Shown here one piece after another: positions 27,545 to 36,249 of a DNA stretch of 54,602 nucleotides. The notes beneath the pieces were generated by a model. It was not told the origin of the DNA. It saw only the letters and a list, made by a program, of their open reading frames with translations, and did no database searches. A program made the translations under genes and the position numbers. The first letter of the stretch is position 1, and every line of letters starts with the position of its first letter. This DNA comes from Acinetobacter sp. ANC 3832 (GTDB lineage: Bacteria > Pseudomonadota > Gammaproteobacteria > Pseudomonadales > Moraxellaceae), in NCBI RefSeq assembly GCF_002135415.1, contig NZ_NEGJ01000018.1:1-54602 (forward strand), given 5' to 3'.

Positions 27545-28442
27545 TTTATGTGGTCTTTTGGTCTCTGTAAATGGACTTCCTGATGAAACATTGAAGACCT
27601 TTTATGCGGATTATTATCATTGTCGTGTGATTGCAGAACAAGCCCCAGCTAAAGGCATCATCCCTCAACTCACGCCCACTCATAAAATTGCCATGTATTT
27701 TCCCAGTGAAAAGGTATGGTGGCCTGTATTCACTTTAGATCAAGTCGGTTCAAATAGTTTTAATCGCTTTATTCAGCACGGCATAAAGCCTGGAATTTTA
27801 TTACCTGATGAAAATTTTGACTGGATTCAATATAAAAATGCCAAAGTTGCTGTTGCCCAAGGTGCAATTCCTATCATTGAGTATCATCCTGAACAACAAA
27901 ATTATTTTTCAGCCAAAGCGGTACTTTCAACAGCTTTTGGGCTGCGCCCTTTAGCTGCCTTTGTACCTACAGGTTGGGATCCGAGCCTATTAGCTCAGCC
28001 TAAAGGCAGTTATATCGTACAACAATCTGATCCAAATCAAATTCCTTTACCAGCTAGAGAAATTATTTATAAACAACATTATTTTTATAATGCTGTACAA
28101 AATTCGGCTCAAGATGCAGGTAATCAAGTGCTGATTAATCCACCTGAAGATATTCCACTTGAAAATATTGAATATCCTAAATTCGGCATTTCTTGGAATT
28201 TTCATGGCGTCGATTACACCAGTACAGAAACACACATTGAAACCAATATAATCGGCTATTTTTTTATTTTTACCAGTTTTCTAATCATCCCTTTAGATTT
28301 GCTTTTGAACAGCCAATACCCCGGTATTTTAACGACGGTTGGTAGTTCTGTGTCTTGGGTGTCATTAATCATTGGCATCGCTCTACTCAGCCTCCTTATC
28401 ATTTCAATTCTTAGAAAAGTGCGCGCACATGACCCCGATTGA
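27528..28442 (+). CDS. Exopolysaccharide operon protein of unknown family, two C-terminal TM helices
   Basis: The 304-residue product begins MSIFLNLCGLLVSVNGLPDETL. A soluble region of about 235 residues (AMYFPSEKVWWPVFTLDQVGS, AVLSTAFGLRPLAAFVPTGWDP) is followed by two hydrophobic helices, residues 240-260 and 276-295, and a basic tail (RKVRAHDPD). I do not recognise a family. ATG 27528 follows AGGAG by 8 bases. It overlaps the preceding gene by 17 bp and the synthase by 14 bp. Strict coupling to the synthase suggests it is a membrane subunit or assembly factor of the same complex. Confidence 0.6.
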   Translation: MSIFLNLCGLLVSVNGLPDETLKTFYADYYHCRVIAEQAPAKGIIPQLTPTHKIAMYFPSEKVWWPVFTLDQVGSNSFNRFIQHGIKPGILLPDENFDWIQYKNAKVAVAQGAIPIIEYHPEQQNYFSAKAVLSTAFGLRPLAAFVPTGWDPSLLAQPKGSYIVQQSDPNQIPLPAREIIYKQHYFYNAVQNSAQDAGNQVLINPPEDIPLENIEYPKFGISWNFHGVDYTSTETHIETNIIGYFFIFTSFLIIPLDLLLNSQYPGILTTVGSSVSWVSLIIGIALLSLLIISILRKVRAHDPD

Positions 28443-29679
28443 TCTATTATTTCTTGTCGGTTTCATCGGAATTTGGATTCCGCAAGCATTCTGGGCATGG
28501 CTCAGTTTTTCTGCATGGCAATATTCTAAGAAAGCAGCAAAAGAGCTTGCGAATTTACCTGTTCCTAAAACATGGCCAATGCTAAGTATCTTGATTCCCG
28601 CATATAACGAAGAAGTCGTGATTGAGGAAACTTTACATGCGATGGCTATGCAGGATTACCCTGCTGAATCATTTGAAGTCATCTTAATTAATGATGGCTC
28701 TAAGGATGATACTTTAGCCATTGCAGAACGATTAGCGGCGATATATTCCTGCATTAAAATTGTCAATGTCCCTAAAGGCATGGGTGGTAAAGGTAAATCA
28801 CGTACATTAAATAATGGCTTACCTCATGCCAAAGGCGAACTCATCGTCGTCTATGATGCAGACAGTACACCTGAACCTAACTGCGTTCGATTACTGGCAC
28901 AAACATTAGTAGCAGATTCAAAACTGGTTGCTGTAAATGGAAAGGTCAGAACACGAAACTGGCAAGACAGTATTTTGACGCGTTTCATCGCGATTGAATT
29001 TATCTTTTTCCAATGGATTTTTCAGGGCGGACGTTGGAACCGTTTTGAGCTCTCGACACTCATGGGCACCAATTACATCATTTGGCGTGATGCTTTGGAA
29101 ACACTGGGTGGATTTGATGAACAATCCCTCGTAGATGATACAGAAATGAGTTTTCGTATTTTCCTTGGGAAAAAACGCATTAAATGGGTGCCCTATGCCG
29201 TGGGTTGGCAACAAGACCCTCCTTCATTAAGCGTATTCATTAAGCAGAGATCTCGTTGGACACAAGGTAATTTTTATGTCACCAATAAATATTTACCTGT
29301 AGCGCTCGCCCAACCTTTTCCGATTGGGATCGAAATTTTAAATAACATCATGTGCTATGTGATGTTTGTTCCTGCATTGTTCCTTAGTCATGTTGCTTTA
29401 ATCCTCGGCTTACTGGGCATTGCAGGTGTATCCATTCCTGGACCCTTTACTGCGCTTTGGGTACTGTCTTTTTGTTTATATATTGCACAAGTGTGGTTTA
29501 CCCTTTCACTTGAAAAAGCAAAACCACAATTGTATTTCTTTTCCGTCATTGCATATTTTAGTTATTCACAGATTTTTTTGATCATTGTCTTTAAAGCTGC
29601 CTATGACATGTTGAAAAATAAAATCACAGGTACGGGTATTCAATGGTACAAAACCGAACGTAGTAAAGAGAAAAAATGA
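28429..29679 (+). CDS. Processive family-2 glycosyltransferase (polysaccharide synthase)
   Basis: The 416-residue membrane GT2 has an N-terminal TM helix (about 5-25), a cytosolic catalytic domain and three or four C-terminal TM helices. It carries all four motifs of processive synthases (cellulose, PNAG, hyaluronan): Asp89 in LINDGSKDD, DAD at 143-145, DDTE at 236-239 (acceptor base) and QRSRW at 273-277. There is no C-terminal PilZ domain, so it resembles PgaC/HasA in length but is paired with a BcsB-like protein. I chose ATG 28429 because it gives the clean N-terminus MTPIDLLFLVGF and overlaps the upstream stop. The product sugar is not determined by sequence. Confidence 0.9.
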   Translation: MTPIDLLFLVGFIGIWIPQAFWAWLSFSAWQYSKKAAKELANLPVPKTWPMLSILIPAYNEEVVIEETLHAMAMQDYPAESFEVILINDGSKDDTLAIAERLAAIYSCIKIVNVPKGMGGKGKSRTLNNGLPHAKGELIVVYDADSTPEPNCVRLLAQTLVADSKLVAVNGKVRTRNWQDSILTRFIAIEFIFFQWIFQGGRWNRFELSTLMGTNYIIWRDALETLGGFDEQSLVDDTEMSFRIFLGKKRIKWVPYAVGWQQDPPSLSVFIKQRSRWTQGNFYVTNKYLPVALAQPFPIGIEILNNIMCYVMFVPALFLSHVALILGLLGIAGVSIPGPFTALWVLSFCLYIAQVWFTLSLEKAKPQLYFFSVIAYFSYSQIFLIIVFKAAYDMLKNKITGTGIQWYKTERSKEKK

Positions 29680-31487
29680 TGAACTTTACAGCCAAATCTC
29701 TCACTCGCGCGTTGTTACTCGGTAGCGCACTTTTAGCGGCCTTACCACTACAAGCGGGCAACAATTGGAACTTTGATGATGCTAAAATCAATAGCAGATT
29801 CACTGATCAGCCTTACTATTATTATGTGGCCAAAGGTGAACAATGGAACAATATTGTTTATAAGGCAAATTTTCAAACCGACAATAATGCAACGTTGATT
29901 GTGAATTATGATGATCGCCCAATCTATCGAACCAGTTTAACAGGTCAAGGGACTTTATCCATTCCGATTCCGAGCAGTACCAGTGGTTACCATCGTTTAA
30001 ATTTTATTATTCAACAATATTCGACGCAAGACAAAAATAATTTATGCCAAGAAGAGCCTGATCAATTTACCACATTGAATCAAAGTTTATTGAGTTACGA
30101 TGCTTCTCGTTCAAGCTACCATCTGAGTGATTTACCAGATGCTTTGTATAATCCACAAGTACATCAAGCGACACCTTTTACCGCAAGTCTCAACTTTGAC
30201 AAAGCCAATATCGTAGAAGCTGCCATGTTGGCACGACTTTTTACCGCATGGAATAGTAATACAGAAATCCAGTGGGTTGATCATACTCTAATCCAAACTC
30301 AGCCTGTGAATTTCAATGTTGTTGTACAACATAGCGCAACAAAAATGAATGGTGCATCTGTTGCACTTACAAATGAAGGGAGCATTCCGACATTAACCAT
30401 TACTTATTCAACAGCAGCAGAATTAGAGTCCGCTGTGAACGGGTTAATGAATCCTACATATTTAGATCAAATTAATAATGCCAATGCTGTATTACCTGCA
30501 ACATTGGCTGCTCCACAATGGGCAACACTGAAAACCTTTCAAAACCTAGCAGATTTAGGTGTTCAAGATTTTAGACTAGACCAAGCTACCAAAAATATGA
30601 GCTTAAACTTTCCTGCAGTGTGGCTGCCGACTGATATTTTACAAGGTCAAATTGCTTTACGCTCGCAAAGTGGTTTATTAGAAGGCTCGGGAGTGACTGC
30701 TTGGGTAAATAATGCTTTGGCGGGCAGTTTAAAACTTTCAGAACTTGAATCTGATCCTGTTGAGCGTTCATTTAATTTCTTTGGTAAAAATATTTCACCG
30801 AGCAATGTTTTTGATTTAAGAGTTGAAAGTTCAATTATTGCCAATTCAAACTGTATACCGAGTGCTCGCGGTTCATTATGGATCGATGCGACAAAATCTA
30901 AAATAACCTTACCGTATAAGCTAAAAAATGGTGTGGTTGCCGTTTCTTCTGCTTTAGCTACAGCACCGAATATTGCTATAGACTCAAACTCTGGCTCATT
31001 AGGTATGGCAATTGTCACTGCACAAGTGGCAAAAAAAATGCTAATGACACCCAATCCACTGCCACTGAATATTCAAAAATTTGATTCTGCGAATCCACAG
31101 CTCATTAATATTCGTGTAAACAAAGAAATATACAATCAACAAGTAAATACGCATCAAGATACGATTTATGCACCATCTGCTGCCCACGGCTTTTTTATTA
31201 TTTACCAAAAAGACCGTTTTAATATCATTGCAGATGATGAAGTTGGTGCTCAAAACTTTATGCACTTATGGCCGAAAATTCAAAATAACATCCCCAATAA
31301 CACCACAAAAGTTTTCGTTTCCGCACAAGGAAATGTCTATGCCCTGCAACAACTGATCGTAGGAAATCAAAAAGCACCGATTGTTCAGCAATCGAATTTC
31401 TTCCTACTGATTGTTGTTATATCTGTTATCTTTATCCTTGCGATCCTTTATTGGTACTGGCGTAAGCGTAAAAATGCTAAATCATAA
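29676..31487 (+). CDS. BcsB-like periplasmic synthase subunit
   Basis: The 603-residue protein has a Sec signal (LLLGSALLAALPLQAG), a long beta-rich periplasmic region and one C-terminal TM helix (about 576-596, FFLLIVVISVIFILAILYWYW) ending in basic residues. The layout matches BcsB, which tethers to BcsA and guides cellulose through the periplasm. LSDLPDALYNPQ and the alternating carbohydrate-binding-like and ferredoxin-like segments fit the BcsB family, but it is shorter than E. coli BcsB (779). Its start overlaps the synthase stop (ATGATGA), as expected for a 1:1 partner. Confidence 0.8.
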   Translation: MMNFTAKSLTRALLLGSALLAALPLQAGNNWNFDDAKINSRFTDQPYYYYVAKGEQWNNIVYKANFQTDNNATLIVNYDDRPIYRTSLTGQGTLSIPIPSSTSGYHRLNFIIQQYSTQDKNNLCQEEPDQFTTLNQSLLSYDASRSSYHLSDLPDALYNPQVHQATPFTASLNFDKANIVEAAMLARLFTAWNSNTEIQWVDHTLIQTQPVNFNVVVQHSATKMNGASVALTNEGSIPTLTITYSTAAELESAVNGLMNPTYLDQINNANAVLPATLAAPQWATLKTFQNLADLGVQDFRLDQATKNMSLNFPAVWLPTDILQGQIALRSQSGLLEGSGVTAWVNNALAGSLKLSELESDPVERSFNFFGKNISPSNVFDLRVESSIIANSNCIPSARGSLWIDATKSKITLPYKLKNGVVAVSSALATAPNIAIDSNSGSLGMAIVTAQVAKKMLMTPNPLPLNIQKFDSANPQLINIRVNKEIYNQQVNTHQDTIYAPSAAHGFFIIYQKDRFNIIADDEVGAQNFMHLWPKIQNNIPNNTTKVFVSAQGNVYALQQLIVGNQKAPIVQQSNFFLLIVVISVIFILAILYWYWRKRKNAKS

Positions 31488-32364
31488 AAAAGGCTATATC
31501 AAATACTCCATTAGTTTGATCATTGGAGTATTCGTTATGGTAATAATAACGGGTATGGTTGTTGTTGAAAAAAGACAACTTCCTCCTGCTCAAGTCATTG
31601 GTGTTTTTTGGCAACCTGATCTACATAGTCAACCTGAAGGAAATTGGGATTTATTAGGTGTCACTACTTTTATTCCACAATTTGGTACGGTCGATGGAAA
31701 ATCTTGGTTTCAAGGTGAGCGAATTTCTGCATGGCAAACACTTCCAAACTGGAAAAAAGTCAAACAACAAGCTTGGTCTAAGCATCTTATTTTAGGTTTA
31801 TCTGGTCGCTACAATGAAACAGAAGCAAGAGCACAGGTTGAAGATCTCGGTGTAGAATCACTCAACTTCTTAAAAAATACAGACTTTCCTTTCAAAGCTG
31901 ATGCGTATTACTTTCCAGTAGAAGCAGACCCGACATGGTTGCGAGTGCATGCTTTAGGTAAAACCTTAGAAACACTGCCTAAACCGCTTTGGGTCAGTAT
32001 TTACAGTGCTGAAGCTGAACCGTTACACTATGATTTATGGTTAAAAAGTTGGTTGCCTGAGCAGACCAATGTATTCTTTCAAGATGGCGTAGGTACTGGT
32101 GTGCGAACAGCGGAACAAGCCGTTAAAATAGCAAATCAATTGAATAAAACCATTGGTAATCATCGTGTCGTGATTATTTTAGAAGCTTTTAGAATGACAG
32201 AAGATCATAAAACTCGAGCAGCGACACCATGGGAAATTATTGAACAATTGAAAGCTTATGAAGGTCAACAAGTCTATATTTTTGATGGGCCACATTATAT
32301 GAACCGTTGGTCTGTTTATACTGTCGCTTTATGGCAAAAATTGGCTTATCGCAGATTCTTATAA
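31474..32364 (+). CDS. Membrane-anchored glycoside-hydrolase-like protein
   Basis: The 296-residue product begins MLNHKKGYIKYSISLIIGVF with one N-terminal anchor (about 11-30). The periplasmic domain starts at VIGVFWQPDLHSQPEGNWDLL, and strand-like segments (VTTFIPQFG, HLILGLSG, LWVSIYSAE, NVFFQDGVG, VVIILEAFR, VYIFDGPHY) recur as in a TIM barrel. It resembles DUF4434-type putative glycosidases. A trimming or processing hydrolase is a standard part of exopolysaccharide operons (BcsZ, PgaB, PelA). Candidate acidic residues lie in YFPVEADP, FQDGVG and ILEAFR. The start at 31474 overlaps the BcsB-like gene by 14 bp. Confidence 0.6.
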   Translation: MLNHKKGYIKYSISLIIGVFVMVIITGMVVVEKRQLPPAQVIGVFWQPDLHSQPEGNWDLLGVTTFIPQFGTVDGKSWFQGERISAWQTLPNWKKVKQQAWSKHLILGLSGRYNETEARAQVEDLGVESLNFLKNTDFPFKADAYYFPVEADPTWLRVHALGKTLETLPKPLWVSIYSAEAEPLHYDLWLKSWLPEQTNVFFQDGVGTGVRTAEQAVKIANQLNKTIGNHRVVIILEAFRMTEDHKTRAATPWEIIEQLKAYEGQQVYIFDGPHYMNRWSVYTVALWQKLAYRRFL

Positions 32365-32401
32365 ATGCCGAACTACTCTCTAGAGTCTAGAATAAATTAT
32401 A

Positions 32402-32438
32402 AAAAATTAGCCTTATTGGCTGATTTCTTATAAGGCTA
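32402..32438 (-). terminator. Terminator of the wecB/outer-membrane protein unit
   Basis: TAGCCTTA / TAAGGCTA (32408-32415 with 32431-32438), with a 15-base loop, is followed on the minus strand by a T-run. It lies between the convergent operons and has no T-tract in the plus direction. Confidence 0.65.
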
Positions 32439-32538
32439 CACAAAGCTTTCTTGCAGCATACCTTTAAATTTCTTTGTTAAAAATATAGATATTATAAACG
32501 CTGATGCAAAATGCCTAATTAATCATTCATAAGCTAAA

Positions 32539-33675
32539 TCATTTACAATCTGAATAAATACGATTCAAAATACGTTGCGAAGCCAAACCATCGCCAAATG
32601 GATTTTCCACTTGTGACATTTTTTGATAATGCTTTGGATCATTTAACAATAACTCAGCTTCATGAATAATTTTTTCAACATCGGTTCCAACCAATACACC
32701 TGCGCCTACATCAACAACTTCTGGGCGTTCTGTGGTTGTTCTTAAAATTAATACTGGCTTTTTATAAGAAGGACTTTCTTCTTGTAAACCACCTGAATCC
32801 GACATAATAAAAGTTGCACGATTCATAATATTTAACAAATTTGGATAATCCAATGGTGCTAGTAAATGCACTTGAGGATGATTTGCAAAATGTTGATGTA
32901 CCACATCATGTACAGCAGGATTTAAATGTACTGGCCAGACAAAATATAAGTCACTATGCGTATCGACCAATTTAGAAACTGCAGTACAAATATTTAAAAT
33001 GCCTTCACCAAAATTTTCACGGCGATGTGCTGTCATCAAGACAATTCGATCATCTTTAGAAAAACTCAACCCTAAATCAGCCATTAACTGTTGGCTGTTT
33101 TCATCTGACATCATGCTTTTTGCCAAATACACAGCATCAACAACCGTATTACCAGTCACTTCAACTAAAGCTGAATCCACTTGTTCATTTAACAAATTTT
33201 GCTTAGATTGTGCCGTTGGAGCAAAGTGCCAATGTGCAATTCTAGATACCAATTGACGATTTCCCTCTTCAGGAAATGGATGTTCCAAATCATAAGAACG
33301 TAAACCAGCCTCAACATGCGCAGCAGGAATTTTCATCGAAAATGCTACCATCGCGGCTGCTAATACAGTGGTGGTATCACCTTGAATAATAATTGCATCA
33401 CGCTGTTGACCATCTTTAAAAACAGTTTCAATTTACTGTAACCCATGAATCAGTAATTGATTTAAACTTTGCCCTGCCGACATCATTTTTAAACGATGAT
33501 CAATTTTAATCTTAAAAAACTCAATTGCGTCTCGCACTAATTCATCATGCTGACCTGTAAAAATCACATCAACGCTAAAGCGTGGGTCTTTCTGTGCCAA
33601 CAAAATCATTGGAGCAAGCTTGATCAGTTCAGGGCGTGTTCCAAAGATAATTGAAATCATGATTTTTTTAGACAT
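32539..33675 (-). pseudogene. wecB: UDP-GlcNAc 2-epimerase interrupted by one in-frame stop
   Basis: WecB makes UDP-ManNAc from UDP-GlcNAc. The frame from ATG 33675 reads IIFGTRPELIKLAPM..FTGQHDELV..NQLLIHGLQ, then TAA at 33433-33435 (codon 81). It continues without a shift as IETVFKDGQQRDAIIIQGDTTTVLAAAM, then HVEAGLRSYDLEHPFPEEGNRQ, TAHRRENFGEGI and SDSGGLQEES. The full frame is 378 codons before the normal stop, the family length (E. coli 376). All catalytic blocks (Asp of GDTT, Glu of HVEAGLR, His of TAHRREN) survive downstream, so only this codon is broken. A reading error or a real recent nonsense mutation (for example CAA to TAA) are both possible. It begins 3 bp after the preceding gene. 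Confidence 0.9.
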
Positions 33676-33678
33676 GGC

Positions 33679-34914
33679 TTAAAAACCCTTATAAAATGTG
33701 AGTTCTACACGTGCATTGCTATACGTATCTTTCACATCAATCGGCGTATCCGAAACATATTTACCATACATTTGCTCAACTCTGAGCGTCACTGGATATT
33801 GTTGGAAAGGCTGCCAAGCAATACCTGGACCAATTTCAACTAAATTATTGTAATACTGCTTATCTGTATCATTAATGGTATGTAGTTTTCCATATGCTTG
33901 AACACGACCTGCTTGACCTTGATACAGATTTAAACCTGAACGCAATCTTAAATCTGCGAGAACATCATAGTCCTCACGTGAGTAGGTCGCGATATTGCCA
34001 TATAAATCACTATATAAAGAGGGGCAATTTTCTGAAGAACATAGTTTGATATCATGTTGCCATTCTTGATAACCCGTAACCCCACCGACGATACTCTCAC
34101 GAAATTTATCGCGATTTCGATCAATTAAATCGTAACTTCCACCGACTTCTAAATAGACACGTGCAGGAATATTTTGAAAAGGTTGATAATTTACACCCAC
34201 ACCTAAAACAGCAGCGTTATCTTCAAAAATTTTATCTACTATTTCAGGATTGCTACCGACTTTAGATTGAGTATCTCGCGTAATACTTGTAAAACCATAC
34301 ACTTGAGCCTGTTGTTGATCACCAAAGTTACGCCCAAAACGAAGCTTTAAAGGGAAAATACCGTCATCAAAACGCCCTTCATAAGAAGGTGAAAAATAAA
34401 TATCAGCAAAATAAGGTGCTAATTTACTTTGAGAAGTACTTTGTAAATTATTGACTGCTTGTTTGGCTTTCGTAGCGGTCTCGGCATTTTGTGACTGCTC
34501 TAAGGACTTAAATACCACAAGTGCTTCATCGTTACGGTGTAATTGATTGAGTAAATAAGCTTCTTGCAAAGCCAATTGTTCATCTAGCGGTTCAACTTCT
34601 CTGGCTTTTCTTACACTATTCAGTGCTTCCTCTGATTTCCCCATACGAATTTGTAAATAGGTTAGACTTTTCCATACTTTAATATCATGCGGTGTTTTTT
34701 CAGCAAGCTGCTTTAGAATACTTTCAGCTTGTTGCGGATTGGTTTTTTCTATTTTATAAAATTGATCCCACAAATCATAAATTGGATTACCAGGTACATA
34801 ACTTACGGTGTTTGCTTGATCAGCATGTCCTACCCCCATAAAAAAAGGTAAGAAAGAGACACTCAGACATGCTAATTTCAAGCATTTCAAAGTCAGTCTA
34901 TTAGTATGTTGCAT
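33679..34914 (-). CDS. TPR plus beta-barrel outer-membrane protein (NfrA/PgaA/BcsC-type exporter candidate)
   Basis: The 411-residue product has a Sec signal (LKLACLSVSFLPFFMGVGHAD). It then has about two to three TPR-like helical pairs (IYDLWDQFYKIEKTNPQQAESILKQL, VWKSLTYLQIRMGKSEEALNSVRKAREVEP), and from about residue 165 alternating strands with aromatic girdles ending in FYKGF, a C-terminal Phe typical of barrels. The region resembles the C-terminus of NfrA, the phage N4 receptor and outer-membrane partner of a c-di-GMP-dependent ManNAc polysaccharide, but it is much shorter than NfrA. I chose ATG 34914 for the signal peptide. It leads a two-gene unit with wecB. A porin for the neighbouring polysaccharide operon is the inferred role. 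Confidence 0.6.
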   Translation of the reverse strand: MQHTNRLTLKCLKLACLSVSFLPFFMGVGHADQANTVSYVPGNPIYDLWDQFYKIEKTNPQQAESILKQLAEKTPHDIKVWKSLTYLQIRMGKSEEALNSVRKAREVEPLDEQLALQEAYLLNQLHRNDEALVVFKSLEQSQNAETATKAKQAVNNLQSTSQSKLAPYFADIYFSPSYEGRFDDGIFPLKLRFGRNFGDQQQAQVYGFTSITRDTQSKVGSNPEIVDKIFEDNAAVLGVGVNYQPFQNIPARVYLEVGGSYDLIDRNRDKFRESIVGGVTGYQEWQHDIKLCSSENCPSLYSDLYGNIATYSREDYDVLADLRLRSGLNLYQGQAGRVQAYGKLHTINDTDKQYYNNLVEIGPGIAWQPFQQYPVTLRVEQMYGKYVSDTPIDVKDTYSNARVELTFYKGF

Positions 34915-35349
34915 AATCAGCTCACATGAAAACAGAGGAGGGAGATATAAATAAAGCACAATATTTCATATGCTTAAATTTCAAAAAACAAAAAAAGTAA
35001 GTCCGAACAACTCACGAAAATATAAAAACGTTACTTATGTAATATTATATTCCCACCATAACGCTCAAACAATGATCAACTACAAAAATCCTGTATTTTA
35101 TTCTGAATGACATCCAACGCTTTAATCTGCATTCATTTCTATCTTTTTTTATTTTCAAGGTGTTGTTATCAATAAATATATAATTTATTTAGTATTTTTT
35201 GATTAAATATTGATCAAAATTTACCGAATACGTAACACATAAAACTTCTTTCACAAGTATTAGCAACCTCTTTCTTTTTTCTTATAGGAGAAATATAAAA
35301 AAGGAGTTATGCAAGAAGTTTTAAATCATCTACTTTTTTATAGATTAAT
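34915..35349. other. AT-rich intergenic region between the outer-membrane protein and umuDAb
   Basis: About 430 bp without a gene. It should hold the promoter of the outer-membrane protein/wecB unit and the 3' end of umuDAb. I see poly-A and poly-T tracts but no clear terminator or operator. Confidence 0.4.
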
Positions 35350-35961
35350 TTAGTACATCTTTTTTAAGTTATAAGTTACGACACCCCAAATAATTAACTC
35401 CTGCCCTTCTTCAATATAAATATTTTGATAATCTTCATTTTCAGCTTTGAGCCAAATTTTGGGTGGATTAAATTGTTTATCAATCATCAACCGTTTCACC
35501 GTAAAATCTGTATCAATCAATGCAATCACAATATCCCCTGATTTTGCTGGAATACTCCGATCAACAACCAAGGGATCATCAATATCAATTCCAACATCTA
35601 GCATAGACAATGAGTTTGCTTTGACAATAAATGTTGATCCTTCATTTTTTATCAAGTATTCATTCATATCTAAAGACTGTTCTATCGAATCTTGCGCTGC
35701 TGATGGTGTACCTGCAGCAACACGCTCAGTCGCAAGAGGAATCTGATAAATTCTTGTTGTATTCGGCTGTACAGTCTGTATTTTTATAGAAGATGTTAAA
35801 TCATTCAAAGGGCTGGTTTTGAAATTTTTCAGTAACCAATTTTTGATAAAATTAACTTGCGACTCGGGTACACGAATCACTTTTGTTGGCTCATTGAACT
35901 GTGCCTTTCGTCCCGAGTTATTTCTTGCACCGCCATGTTCAAATTCTATTTTTTTAGACAT
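35350..35961 (-). CDS. umuDAb: UmuDAb, SOS regulator with self-cleaving S24 domain
   Basis: This LexA/UmuD-like protein represses and then releases DNA-damage genes in Acinetobacter, which lacks LexA. From ATG 35961 it is 203 residues, the known UmuDAb length. The N-terminus (FEHGGARNNSGRKAQF) contains the DNA-binding region not found in enteric UmuD. The cleavage site is Ala83-Gly84 (ERVAAGTPS), the nucleophile Ser119 (ANSLSML) and the general base Lys156 (FTVKRLM), all at the positions known for UmuDAb. No umuC follows. It is divergent from ddrR, and the palindromic operator lies between them. Confidence 0.95.
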   Translation of the reverse strand: MSKKIEFEHGGARNNSGRKAQFNEPTKVIRVPESQVNFIKNWLLKNFKTSPLNDLTSSIKIQTVQPNTTRIYQIPLATERVAAGTPSAAQDSIEQSLDMNEYLIKNEGSTFIVKANSLSMLDVGIDIDDPLVVDRSIPAKSGDIVIALIDTDFTVKRLMIDKQFNPPKIWLKAENEDYQNIYIEEGQELIIWGVVTYNLKKMY

Positions 35962-36002
35962 TGTGCCTCCTACATACGATAAATCTTTTAAAATCAATAT
36001 AT

Positions 36003-36025
36003 CTTGAAAAAGTTACAATTTCAAG
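36003..36025. promoter_or_regulatory. UmuDAb/DdrR SOS operator
   Basis: CTTGAAA-N9-TTTCAAG is a perfect 7-bp inverted repeat over 23 bp, matching the known TTGAAAA..TTTTCAA type of operator. It lies 41 bp upstream of umuDAb and about 225 bp upstream of ddrR. Confidence 0.75.
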
Positions 36026-36249
36026 TTGACGAATAATTTATTTTGAATAACAATAGCTCTATTGATCAGTTTTTGATTCATTTATTTTAAATATGGAAGT
36101 TAAAAATAAATATCATACTTGTTAAAAATCAATATATTAGATTAATTATATTTTTTTTAAAACCTCTAATTTATTGATCTTATTTAATAAGTAACCTGAT
36201 CATACAGCAATTAACTTTATTGAAAGATTTTCTATGCGGAGACATAAAA

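Noticed and set aside
28429..31487. Canonical cellulose operon (bcsAB)
   Set aside because: The synthase ends shortly after its C-terminal TM helices, with no PilZ RxxxR or DxSxxG motif. No bcsC, bcsE, bcsG or bcsQ homolog is present.
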